A DNA stretch of 64,000 nt, taken from assembly GCA_024235755.1 (NCBI GenBank), contig JACKLV010000016.1, positions 1-64,000 on the forward strand. The letters are read 5' to 3'. Positions 27,588 to 36,552 of this stretch are shown one piece after another. The position numbers and the translations under genes are program-made. The notes beneath the pieces were generated by a model that saw only the letters and a program-made list of their open reading frames with translations, did not search any database and was not told where the DNA came from. Each line of letters opens with the position of its first letter. Positions within the stretch are counted from its first letter, which is position 1. The stretch is from Burkholderiales bacterium. GTDB lineage: Bacteria; Pseudomonadota; Gammaproteobacteria; Burkholderiales; Nitrosomonadaceae.

Positions 27588-28661
27588 TTAACGCAGTACA
27601 ACTGCAGGCTGATCAGGCATACGCTGTCTTATTTCACCAATCCGGTAAACCTTTTCACCGGCTTCCCGCAGGCTTTGGATTGCAGTTTCTGCCTGGTTGG
27701 CGGCAACTATGACAACCATGCCGATGCCGCAATTGAACACGCGGAGCATTTCATCGTCACTTACCTGGCCTTGTTTTTGCAGCCATTCAAATAGCAGTGG
27801 TGAATCCCAGGTGTTTGTTTGCAGTTCGGCAGCAACGCTATTCGGGAGAATACGTGGTAGATTCTCAACCAAACCGCCGCCAGTAATATGTGCCAGGCCT
27901 TTAACGGGCAATTGTTTCATCAGCGCCAACAATGGTTTTACATAAATTCTTGTTGGTGCCATGATAATATCGCTGAGCGGTTTACCGTGAAAATCCTGTG
28001 ATAAATCAATACAGTTTGTATTGATGATTTTACGAATCAATGAATAGCCGTTTGCATGTGCACCGCTAGAAGCCAGACCAATTACGACGTCGCCTGTTTG
28101 TATGGTTGTGCCGTTGATAATCTGGTCTTTTTCGACTACTCCCACCGCAAAACCGGCTAGATCATATTCACCCACAGGATACATGTCCGGCATTTCCGCC
28201 GTTTCACCGCCAATTAATGCGCAGCCGGCCAGTTCGCAACCGGTGGCGATGCCACTGATAACATCAGCTGCTATATCGGCGTCGAGTTTGCCGCAGGCGT
28301 AGTAATCGAGGAAAAACAGAGGTTCTGCGCCCGATACCAGAATGTCATTTACACTCATGGCTACCAGATCGATGCCAATGGTGTCATGCCGTTGCAATTC
28401 GAAAGCCAGTTTCAGTTTGGTGCCAACGCCGTCAGTACCGGATACCAGTACGGGGTTCCGGTAATCTCTAGAAATCTCAAACAATGCGCCGAATCCGCCG
28501 ATACCTGCTAATACTCCCGGGCGGAACGTGCGTTTGGCGAGTGGCTTAATTGCCTGTACCAGATTGTTGCCGGCGTCAATATTGACGCCGGCATCACGGT
28601 AGGAAAGCGGGGCTGCTGTTTTGTGTGATGAATTGTTATCGTCGGAATGAGGCTTGGTCAC
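27588..28661 (-). CDS. purM: Phosphoribosylformylglycinamidine cyclo-ligase PurM
   Basis: AIR synthetase, fifth step of purine synthesis, 357 residues. LSYRDAGVNIDAGN, GTDGVGTKLKLA, IGGETAEMPDMY and HITGGGLVENLPRIL are family motifs of the PurM/SelD fold. In many betaproteobacteria purM is divergent from perM-hda; here that neighbour has been replaced and hda lies about 17 kb away. Confidence 0.95.
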   Translation of the reverse strand: MTKPHSDDNNSSHKTAAPLSYRDAGVNIDAGNNLVQAIKPLAKRTFRPGVLAGIGGFGALFEISRDYRNPVLVSGTDGVGTKLKLAFELQRHDTIGIDLVAMSVNDILVSGAEPLFFLDYYACGKLDADIAADVISGIATGCELAGCALIGGETAEMPDMYPVGEYDLAGFAVGVVEKDQIINGTTIQTGDVVIGLASSGAHANGYSLIRKIINTNCIDLSQDFHGKPLSDIIMAPTRIYVKPLLALMKQLPVKGLAHITGGGLVENLPRILPNSVAAELQTNTWDSPLLFEWLQKQGQVSDDEMLRVFNCGIGMVVIVAANQAETAIQSLREAGEKVYRIGEIRQRMPDQPAVVLR

Positions 28662-28801
28662 AATATATCTTTACAATTACTGAAGAAGTATTTTTAGCGG
28701 GTATTTTACAGCAAATATACCTCATTCATCTTCCGATATTGTATGGATAACAATTCTGAGGTTTTACCAATTAACAAGAGAAGGGGTGAAAACTGCTTGT
28801 A

Positions 28802-29170
28802 TCAACGACGATGACCGCCTCCGCGGTGACCATTACCTCTATGGCCGCCACCTCGATGTCCTCCTGTAAACTGTGAGTGTCCACGTCCAGCATGTCCATG
28901 ACCACCCCGAAAATGCTTCTGTCCACCCCGAAAATGCGAGTGGCCGCCGCCGATGTGGCCGTGTCTTCCACTATAGTGTTTGTGAGGGCGATAAAAGTTT
29001 CCGGAGCCGCTAAAGTATCTCGTGCCGCCATAAAATGCCGGTTGATAGCCGTAACCGCTACTAATGCTTCCGTAATAACCGGCTCCACTGTAGTAGGGAG
29101 GTGCTACACATCCACTGAGAAAAAGCACTGCAACTACAGCAGACATGATTAAAAATTTTTTTGTATTCAT
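28802..29170 (-). CDS. Gly/His-rich small lipoprotein
   Basis: A 122-residue envelope lipoprotein. The signal peptide ends in the lipobox LFLSGC. A Gly/Tyr/Ser-rich stretch is followed by a C-terminal half of repeated GGH, RGG and FRGGH units with about 20 His, possibly a metal-binding or low-complexity surface tail. The ATG at 29170 has GGAGG directly upstream. A longer frame to 29233 is unlikely. The overlapping Ala/Asp/Val-rich frame on the same strand is a shadow of the repeats. Confidence 0.78.
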   Translation of the reverse strand: MNTKKFLIMSAVVAVLFLSGCVAPPYYSGAGYYGSISSGYGYQPAFYGGTRYFSGSGNFYRPHKHYSGRHGHIGGGHSHFRGGQKHFRGGHGHAGRGHSQFTGGHRGGGHRGNGHRGGGHRR

Positions 29171-29452
29171 GATGTGCCTCCAGAAAAATGTCAGGCATTC
29201 AGATTGTTTTTTTAGCCTGATGTTTAAATACACGCAGCAGGAAAATTTTATCTGTTTGGTCTTGCCAGCTTTGTGTCAGTCGAAAGTAAGCCAGACAGTT
29301 TCGAAACCTCATTTACTACCTATCCGGGCATTTCCGATCTTTGTGATTGAAATTGTACGGTGGCCAAACTGAATCAATACTGAATATAAGTTGCTAGACA
29401 TTCTGCCGTTAATGAACTGTGGGTGTGCTGTTTCATCGCGGATTGAGGAGCT

Positions 29453-30553
29453 ATGGTTTCGACTCAGCTTGGCTTGCTACCTGCGAGATGGTGCAAAATT
29501 AATTTAACTGAGAGCAAACAGGCAATGGGTACAAAGGTGCGCGGCAGTAATCAAGTGAAACGTTCTAATGATCAAAGGATAAAATCGATTCCAACGCCAT
29601 CTGCGACGCGCTTTTCATCAGGATCGGTAATAAGGGCCATTGTCATCGGATTTACCATTGGTTTGGTAAGCTTGGCTGTATTGAATAAAGAATGGTCATT
29701 TCAGCAAGATAATTCTGTAGCAGAAAAGTTTGATTATGCAGTGTTGTCACCATCTAGCTGCCATTCATTACCCGTTCATGGATCTGTTTATGTCATAGAG
29801 CCGGCTTTCATGAAGCGGACAGATGTGCTTTATGCCGGTTTGCAAATTTACAATCAACATGACTACCCGATGGTGGCCGTGTTGTCTGACATGACGAATT
29901 CCCGGCAGTTTATCGCTGTATCTGTTGCAGCTGAAAAGACCATTCAGCTTAGTGTTCCGATCGGACAATATGGTATGCAGGTTTTTTTTGGATCGCATTG
30001 GTGCAATTTCGAAAGCGGATTTTCTGATGGAGCGACCGTACAGGTTGATCGTGGCATAGCTATTCAAAACGGTCAGACGACATTACTGGAATTTTATGGC
30101 GCAAGTCTCGATCCGGTACAGCTTGCACTTGCGTATCGTACGACTCGTCCAGTTAATCCAGAACAGATAAAACCGCCTTCAGAAGTGATCGGTGACGGAA
30201 AGTTAGAGTTGTTACAATCGCCGGCGGGCCATTATTTTAGTTCGGGTACGGTCAATGAGACGCCAGTTGTTTTTATGATTGATACAGGAGCCACAACCGT
30301 TTCAATTTCTGCCGAGATTGCGGCGAGGGCGGGTATCAAAGAGTGTCAGCCACGCACAGTGTCAACTGCAAATGGTATGGTAAATGCGTGCTCTGCTACA
30401 GTGACTGATCTTACATTCGGTAATTATCGGCTGATTCAAGTTGACGTAACCATTCTGCCGGACTTGTTGGGGGATGCGTTGTTGGGTATGAATGTATTGC
30501 GTCATTTCCGAATTGAGCAGGTAGACAAAACCATGACAATTTCCGTACGCTGA
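29453..30553 (+). CDS. Membrane-anchored retropepsin-like aspartic protease
   Basis: 366 residues. A basic N-terminal tail (1-60) precedes one membrane helix (AIVIGFTIGLVSLAVL, about 65-80), then a beta-rich middle domain. A C-terminal clan AA aspartic protease domain follows with Asp277 in FMIDTGATTVSIS and LLGMNVLRHFRI near the end. Bacterial members act as dimers, each giving one catalytic Asp. The protease domain probably faces the periplasm. Substrate unknown. The ATG follows GAGGAG. Confidence 0.82.
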   Translation: MVSTQLGLLPARWCKINLTESKQAMGTKVRGSNQVKRSNDQRIKSIPTPSATRFSSGSVIRAIVIGFTIGLVSLAVLNKEWSFQQDNSVAEKFDYAVLSPSSCHSLPVHGSVYVIEPAFMKRTDVLYAGLQIYNQHDYPMVAVLSDMTNSRQFIAVSVAAEKTIQLSVPIGQYGMQVFFGSHWCNFESGFSDGATVQVDRGIAIQNGQTTLLEFYGASLDPVQLALAYRTTRPVNPEQIKPPSEVIGDGKLELLQSPAGHYFSSGTVNETPVVFMIDTGATTVSISAEIAARAGIKECQPRTVSTANGMVNACSATVTDLTFGNYRLIQVDVTILPDLLGDALLGMNVLRHFRIEQVDKTMTISVR

Positions 30554-30608
30554 TCCAGTGTCATGGTGGGCATGTACTATCCTCTAAGGATATAACCAGC
30601 TTTTCAAG

Positions 30609-31325
30609 CTATGCATTGAACGGTGAAGCAGGTCTTTCATTTTGTACGGTTTGATTTAGTTGCCGTAAAATGCTTAGCGGATCATGCGCCTGGGTAACCG
30701 GCCTACCAATGACAAGATAATCGGCGCCACTTTTTATCGCTAGCGATGGAGTTGTTACGCGTTTCTGATCATCATGACGATTGTCTCCCAGACGTATACC
30801 AGGTGTGACCAAATTAAAACCTGAACTGACAAGTTGTCTTAAACTAGCGGCTTCCAGCGCGGAACACACCACGCCGTCGAGTCCGCAGTTCTCGGTAAGC
30901 AGGGCGAGACGTTGCACAATCTGTTCGGGTTCTTCATGCAGGCCGATATCGTCCAGATCGTCCCGGCCCATGCTAGTTAGTAAGGTGACAGCAATTAACT
31001 TGGCTGTTCCCGGTGGAACCGCTTCACGCGCGGCTAGCAACATTTTTTTGCCGCCTAGTGCGTGCACATTCATCATCCAGACACCCATGCTGGCGGCCAC
31101 TTTGCAGGCTCCGGCAACGGTATTGGGAATATCATGAAATTTCAAGTCCAGAAAGACGTCAAATCCATCGCGTATCAGTTGCTCAACTAGACTGGGTCCG
31201 GCTGCGGTAAAAAGCTCCTTGCCGATTTTCAATCGGCATAATTGCGGATCAAGTTGTGCGGTTAAATTGAGCGCTTGTGTGGCGTTGCTAAAATCCAGAG
31301 CAACAATAATACGTGGTTCGTTCAT
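30609..31325 (-). CDS. pyrF: Orotidine 5'-phosphate decarboxylase PyrF
   Basis: Last step of UMP synthesis, 238 residues. IVALDFSNA opens the barrel, DLKFHDIPNTV is the catalytic Lys/Asp motif, and VTPGIRLGDN and YLVIGRPVTQA bind phosphate. It lies 99 nt after rapA on the same strand. Confidence 0.96.
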   Translation of the reverse strand: MNEPRIIVALDFSNATQALNLTAQLDPQLCRLKIGKELFTAAGPSLVEQLIRDGFDVFLDLKFHDIPNTVAGACKVAASMGVWMMNVHALGGKKMLLAAREAVPPGTAKLIAVTLLTSMGRDDLDDIGLHEEPEQIVQRLALLTENCGLDGVVCSALEAASLRQLVSSGFNLVTPGIRLGDNRHDDQKRVTTPSLAIKSGADYLVIGRPVTQAHDPLSILRQLNQTVQNERPASPFNA

Positions 31326-31424
31326 GATTTAAAGAAAATAAATAACGCCATTATAAATACAGGCTTGGTGCAATGAAAATGTAAACGGACAAGATTGTTT
31401 AACAGGCGGATTCTGACGGATTTC

Positions 31425-34325
31425 TCAAGTAGCGACAATCACGCGTAATGCATCCAATCTGGTATGTGCCGTGTCCAATGCCCGGATTGTATCTTCCAGT
31501 TGCTGCTCGAAAAAAAGGATTTCTTCATCACGAACGCTGGGATTGATTTCTTGTAATGCTTTCAATCGTTCAATTTCTGAAGTGAGGGTGTTCTGAATTT
31601 GCTCCCTGCTTTGTTGTGTGATGTGTGGAATTTGTTTTTGAACAAGCTTCTCGCTGGTGTTGACCATATCCTTAATCGCTTCTTTTTTTAAGTCGATAAC
31701 CTGCCGGGCTACATGCGGTGATATTGAAGACAGGTTTTGATTGATGCTGTCATGATCCAAAGCTGAATAATCGGAGTTGCCAAGTTCATCAATGATTGTG
31801 CGCACCATGATAGAAGGCAGATTATGATAGCCGGCCGTTAAAGTTTTCACAGTCGTATCAAGAACGAACAGGCACTCGAGAAACAGCGTGCCGGGCTGAG
31901 CATCTCGGTGTGAAAAACTTGATACGGTGGCATTGCCGGTTTCATTATCCAGTACGCGCTCCATCGCATGAATGACCATGGGATGTTCCCAAGTCAGGAA
32001 TTGCATGTCTTCGTTAGCGAGTGCTGTATTTCTATTGTAGGTGATCACCTGGCCATCGTCAGGTAACCCCGTAAACGGTGCCGTCATATGTTCGCTGGGC
32101 TCAATGCGGCAGCTGTCTGTGCGATGCGCCTCGGTATGTACGCCGAGACAGTCGAAAGCCGAGTCCATATACTGTTGTACGTTGTTATCAACATCGTGAG
32201 AAATTGCGGCAGCGTAGAGCTGTTTGGCGATTTTGGGACGGAATGAATTATATTCGAGCAACCGATCGCGTCCTCGGTCAAGCGCTTCACTCAACGTCTG
32301 ATTAGCCTGCCAGGTACACTCGATCAAATTGGCAAACATGATTGATTCGGGGTCTCGCTGATGCATTGCCAATATCAATTCGTGCTTCAATTGTTGATAA
32401 ACGGTTTGTCCAGCCGGGCAGTTCTTTTTTAGTGCATTCAAGCCTTCATGAAACCATTTCAATAGAATTGCCTGAGCGCTGTTATGCAAAAAAGGTACAT
32501 GAATTTTAATTGAATCTGTCTGGCCGATGCGATCCAGACGGCCGATTCTCTGTTCCAGTAAATCGGGATTGAATGGCAGATCAAATAAAACCAGTTGGTG
32601 GGCAAACTGAAAGTTGCGCCCCTCGCTGCCAATTTCGGAACAGATCAGAATCTGGCTGCCGGTTTCTTTGTCGGCAAAAAAAGCAGCTGCGCGATCACGT
32701 TCCAGCAAAGTCATCTGTTCATGAAATACAGGAATATGCTGGCTTGTCAGCATCTTTAGCGCATACGCTATATCGCATGCTGTTTGCGCGCTGGCTGTAA
32801 TTACTAGGATTTTTTCAGGCTTTAGTTGTCGCAGGGTTTGGTGCAGCCAATTGATGCGTGGGTCAATTTCGGTCCAGTTTGGATCATTTTTATCGGCGCT
32901 GGCCTGGTACAGCAGTTCAGGATAAAGCAGTAGCTGCGGTTCTGACAACTGAGTCGTTTCGAAAACCCTCAGACAATCGTCATAATAATCGGGTAACGAC
33001 AATGGAATTATCGATAGTATTCTTTTTGGAAAGCCTTTGATTATGGCGCGGGTATTACGAAATAATACGCGTCCTGTGCCATGGCGATCAAGCAGTATGG
33101 CCGCCAATGTGTGTTGTGCCTGTGTGCGTATTTCCGGTTCTGTATCTGATTCTTCCAGACAGGCGAGCAGTGACTGAGTTTGCGCCGTATTTTCGGTCGA
33201 TAATACTGTGCGCCTGAGATCATCGCTTGGCTTTTGGTTGTCGAGAAGTTCCTCAATGGCCTTGGCAATGGGTTCAAATTCCTGTTCTTCGATGACAAAC
33301 TGGCGAAAATCTGAAAAGCGCTCTGGGTCGAGTAGTCGCAGGCGGGCAAAATGGCTTGCTTTTCCCAATTGTTCGGGGGTTGCGGTCAGCAATAGTAAGC
33401 CGTGTGTGCGTGCCGCCAGCTGTTCGACTATCTGGTATGCCGGGCTGGATTCGGTTTCTGACCAATGCAGGTGATGTGCTTCGTCAACAATCGCCAAGTC
33501 CCAGTCGCCTTCCAGTGCCGCCTGAACATGTTTCCCGCTGCGGGAAAGGAAGTCCAGTCCGCACAAAACCAGTTGCTCGCTGTGAAAAGGATTGTCGTTG
33601 ATATTGCTTTCCTCAAGTACGGCAAACCGTTCTTCGTCAAACAGACTGAAATGCAGGTTAAAACGGCGCAGCATTTCCACTAGCCACTGATGTACCAGCG
33701 TTTCCGGAACCACAATCAGAATACGTCTCGCCCGACCGGTTAAATATTGCTGATGCATAATCATGCCAGCCTCAATCGTTTTTCCAAGCCCAACTTCATC
33801 GGCCAGTAAAACACGCGGTGCGAACCTCCGACCTACTTCATAAGCAATGTAAAGCTGATGTGGTATCAGACTGGTGCGCCCGCCTAATAAGCCATAAAGG
33901 GATGCGTTCGAGCGTTGATTGAGATGCAACCAGGTTTGATAACGCAGTCTGAACCATTTGTCCGGATCAAGATGAAGATTGAACAGCCTGTCGGTTGGTC
34001 TGGTGAATTGTAAATGATGCGCCAGTTCGTGTTCCGCTAGTGTGAATGAGGCGCCCGTTTGGTCTTTACCAGAATAGATTAGCAGATCGTTTTTTTTCTG
34101 GACAGATAATACTTGTATGACGGTGCCTTCATGATTTGTGATTATGTCGCCAATACCGAAAGTCACGCGCGTCAGTGGAGCAGTCTGACGTGCATAAGTG
34201 CGGGTTTCGCCTGTTGCCATAAAAGCGATACTGACTACACGTTCTTCAACTGATTGTACAAGGCCAAGACCCAGTTGCAGGTCGGCATCGCAAATCCAGC
34301 GTTGGCCCGGTTTAAAGTTATGCAT
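31425..34325 (-). CDS. rapA: RNA polymerase-associated SWI2/SNF2 ATPase RapA
   Basis: 966 residues, matching the 968 of E. coli RapA, which recycles stalled RNA polymerase. Two N-terminal Tudor-like domains (GQRWICDADLQLGLGLV; GDIITNHEGTVIQV) precede the ATPase: ADEVGLGKTIEAG (Walker A), VDEAHHL (DEAH), LTATPEQLG and, in lobe 2, SEIGSEGRNFQFAHQL and QRIGRLDRIGQ. The C-terminal spacer and helical regions are complete. Confidence 0.96.
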   Translation of the reverse strand: MHNFKPGQRWICDADLQLGLGLVQSVEERVVSIAFMATGETRTYARQTAPLTRVTFGIGDIITNHEGTVIQVLSVQKKNDLLIYSGKDQTGASFTLAEHELAHHLQFTRPTDRLFNLHLDPDKWFRLRYQTWLHLNQRSNASLYGLLGGRTSLIPHQLYIAYEVGRRFAPRVLLADEVGLGKTIEAGMIMHQQYLTGRARRILIVVPETLVHQWLVEMLRRFNLHFSLFDEERFAVLEESNINDNPFHSEQLVLCGLDFLSRSGKHVQAALEGDWDLAIVDEAHHLHWSETESSPAYQIVEQLAARTHGLLLLTATPEQLGKASHFARLRLLDPERFSDFRQFVIEEQEFEPIAKAIEELLDNQKPSDDLRRTVLSTENTAQTQSLLACLEESDTEPEIRTQAQHTLAAILLDRHGTGRVLFRNTRAIIKGFPKRILSIIPLSLPDYYDDCLRVFETTQLSEPQLLLYPELLYQASADKNDPNWTEIDPRINWLHQTLRQLKPEKILVITASAQTACDIAYALKMLTSQHIPVFHEQMTLLERDRAAAFFADKETGSQILICSEIGSEGRNFQFAHQLVLFDLPFNPDLLEQRIGRLDRIGQTDSIKIHVPFLHNSAQAILLKWFHEGLNALKKNCPAGQTVYQQLKHELILAMHQRDPESIMFANLIECTWQANQTLSEALDRGRDRLLEYNSFRPKIAKQLYAAAISHDVDNNVQQYMDSAFDCLGVHTEAHRTDSCRIEPSEHMTAPFTGLPDDGQVITYNRNTALANEDMQFLTWEHPMVIHAMERVLDNETGNATVSSFSHRDAQPGTLFLECLFVLDTTVKTLTAGYHNLPSIMVRTIIDELGNSDYSALDHDSINQNLSSISPHVARQVIDLKKEAIKDMVNTSEKLVQKQIPHITQQSREQIQNTLTSEIERLKALQEINPSVRDEEILFFEQQLEDTIRALDTAHTRLDALRVIVAT

Positions 34326-34425
34326 GTGCCTAATTTTTTATTTACGATGCAATAAGAGTAAAAGATACAGGGCAAAAGTTCCACTGTACTTGATGCTTGT
34401 CAGAGAAGGATACTGCAGTTTGGAA

Positions 34426-34986
34426 TTATTCGCGAAGGGGTTTTTTCGCTAGTTTTCGTTGCAAAGTCCGGCGGTGCATATTCAGTGCCCGTGCTGTGAC
34501 CGAGATATTATAATCATTTTCGGCCAGAATACGGTGAATATATTCCCACTCTAGTCTGCCTACGGACAAGGGATTGGCACTGATAGGCGTATCGGTTTCG
34601 CCGCTGGTGCGCTCAAATGCGGCCATGATTTCATCGGCATCGACAGGCTTGGCCAGGTAATGCGTAGCACCAAGTTTAATTGCTTCAACAGCCGTTGCGA
34701 TACTGGCGTAGCCAGTCAACATGACTATTCGGGTACCGGGATCCAACGCCTTTAATTTTTCTACGAGCAACAGTCCCGATTCGTTGGATAATTTGAGATC
34801 AACAATTGCATATTCCGGCGCAATGGTTTCAGCCAGACTCAGCGCGGTCTCGATATTATGTGTGGTGCGCACACTAAAGCCCCGTTTGGTCATAGCTTTG
34901 GCTAGCACATCAGAAAATATTTCATCGTCATCGACAATGAGCAGGTCGGGTTGTTCGCTGGTGTCGATTGACTCTGTTAAGATCAT
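34426..34986 (-). CDS. regA: Redox response regulator RegA/PrrA/ActR type
   Basis: 186 residues. Receiver domain with Asp19-Asp21 pocket and phospho-acceptor Asp63 (AIVDLKLS), the same position as in Rhodobacter RegA, followed by a Fis-type helix-turn-helix (NYNISVTAR-like text; ALNMHRRTLQRKLAKK). Partner of the RegB kinase, whose gene overlaps its start by 4 nt. RegBA systems report the redox state of the quinone pool and control respiration and carbon fixation genes. Confidence 0.92.
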   Translation of the reverse strand: MILTESIDTSEQPDLLIVDDDEIFSDVLAKAMTKRGFSVRTTHNIETALSLAETIAPEYAIVDLKLSNESGLLLVEKLKALDPGTRIVMLTGYASIATAVEAIKLGATHYLAKPVDADEIMAAFERTSGETDTPISANPLSVGRLEWEYIHRILAENDYNISVTARALNMHRRTLQRKLAKKPLRE

Positions 34987-36251
34987 GTTTTTGATTCAAT
35001 TAATGGTAAAATCACTTGAGTACATGCACCCCGGTTTTCAAGATTGAATAAATGTACACTGCCGCCCAAGCGCTCTATATTTGCATTGGCCAGAAACAGG
35101 CCGATGCCGAACCCTTGCCCTGGTGTTTTTGTGGTGAAAAAAGCTTCACCAGCGCGTTGTGTGGCTTCATCCGACAATCCTTCGCCGTCGTCGATAATTT
35201 CTAGGTGCAGACTTTTTTCGTTCCAGTGGCTCTTAATCTCAATCTGTTTTGACGATGCGTCGGCGGCGTTGTTGAGTAAATTCAACAACGACTGACTGAC
35301 GAGTTGATTGTCCATAATCTTTGGTGCGGGCAGTGGGCCGTCGCTATGGTAGCTGAATTTGACAGTGGGTCGTATCAACTCCCATTTTTCCAGTAATGAA
35401 CTCAAGAATTCATTAACGGGTAGTTGACTGCCGCCTTCGACGCGTGCCTGGCCTGCCTTGGCGAGAAGCTGCGTCAGAGTTTCCTTGCAGTGTGTGATCT
35501 GGTCGCGCAGAATGCGAATATTGTTTTGAAACTCGTTGTCGTGAGTATATTCCTTTTGCAACTCTCCGGTGATGACAGCCATCGTAGAAAGCGGAGTGCC
35601 CAGTTCATGAGCGGCGCCAGCCGCCAGCGTGCCGAGGGCTATGATTTGTTCATTTCGTAACACCTGCTCCCGGGCGAGGGCGAGATCATGGTCTCGATCC
35701 CGTATGGAAATACTCATTTTTACAACGAACCAGGCGATAATAACGGTACTCAGCACAAATGCCAGCCACATGCCGGATACATGCAAATTAAATTCGATCA
35801 AGTGTTTGCTGTGATCATGTGGGAGCGGGATATAATTAAACAGCAGTATTGTGTAACAACCAATGGTAATAATTGCCATTACCCAGGTATAGCGCCAGGG
35901 GAGCGTGGCGGCTGCAATGGTGAGGGGCAGAAGGTACAGCGAAATGAATGGATTGGTTGAACCGCCGCTGAAGTATAAAAGTGCGCTTAGTGCGAATACG
36001 TCGATCAGCAATTGTGCAAAGAATTCCAGATTTGATACTGGCCATTTTCGATACAGCCGTATCCATGTTAATAGATTGAGTACTGCCAGCAAGACCACAA
36101 CAATAATCATCTCAGTCCATGGTATCTCGAGATCGATAATGATATAAACGAGGCTGAAGGTCAGACATTGCGCAAGAATTGCGATGTTTCTGAGCATGAA
36201 CAGCCGTTGCAGATTTTTGCTGAGCGGTGATTTGCTAAGGTCGTTAAACAT
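34983..36251 (-). CDS. regB: Redox sensor histidine kinase RegB/PrrB type
   Basis: 422 residues. Six N-terminal membrane helices contain GGSTNPF (near residue 100), the heptapeptide that binds ubiquinone in RegB. The H-box is LAAGAAHELGTPLSTM, and the ATP-binding domain has NLLNNAADAS, DDGEGLSD and GQGFGIGLFLA. It should sense quinone reduction and phosphorylate RegA. The gene overlaps regA by ATGA. Confidence 0.93.
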   Translation of the reverse strand: MFNDLSKSPLSKNLQRLFMLRNIAILAQCLTFSLVYIIIDLEIPWTEMIIVVVLLAVLNLLTWIRLYRKWPVSNLEFFAQLLIDVFALSALLYFSGGSTNPFISLYLLPLTIAAATLPWRYTWVMAIITIGCYTILLFNYIPLPHDHSKHLIEFNLHVSGMWLAFVLSTVIIAWFVVKMSISIRDRDHDLALAREQVLRNEQIIALGTLAAGAAHELGTPLSTMAVITGELQKEYTHDNEFQNNIRILRDQITHCKETLTQLLAKAGQARVEGGSQLPVNEFLSSLLEKWELIRPTVKFSYHSDGPLPAPKIMDNQLVSQSLLNLLNNAADASSKQIEIKSHWNEKSLHLEIIDDGEGLSDEATQRAGEAFFTTKTPGQGFGIGLFLANANIERLGGSVHLFNLENRGACTQVILPLIESKT

Positions 36252-36552
36252 GGTGCTTCAGTTGTAATAATCAGTGTGGCGTAGTCGGGTAACGTCCCGG
36301 AATAAAAAGAGTGGCGATCCAAACGTTTTTCTGAAATAGTATGACGCTTCTCTCTCATTAAATAGATTAGGTGTCTATTTCAAATTGTTTGTTTTTTTAT
36401 CACGTATTGGTATCTTTCCGGTACAGTCATTCTCATTGACTTAAAAAAATATATTACATTAATTTAAATCGATACTCATGACCATGTGACATTTTGTCGC
36501 AGGCAAGTTCATTGCTAATCACAAAATAGGCTTATCAGTCACAGATAGATAC
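36252..36552. other. Divergent intergenic region regB / CLC gene
   Basis: About 300 bp, AT-rich in the right half. TTGACT at 36436-36441 could be a -35 box for the rightward gene, but no good -10 is correctly spaced. No RNA element (such as a fluoride riboswitch) is recognisable. Confidence 0.35.

Noticed and set aside
28771..29088. A 105-residue minus-strand frame rich in Ala, Thr, Val and Asp
   Set aside because: It lies in another frame over the Gly/His-rich lipoprotein; its composition is the frame-shifted reading of the same GGH repeats, and it has no ribosome-binding site.
36420..36552. Fluoride riboswitch before the CLC gene
   Set aside because: The conserved pseudoknot sequence is not present, and the protein lacks the CLC-F-type signature.
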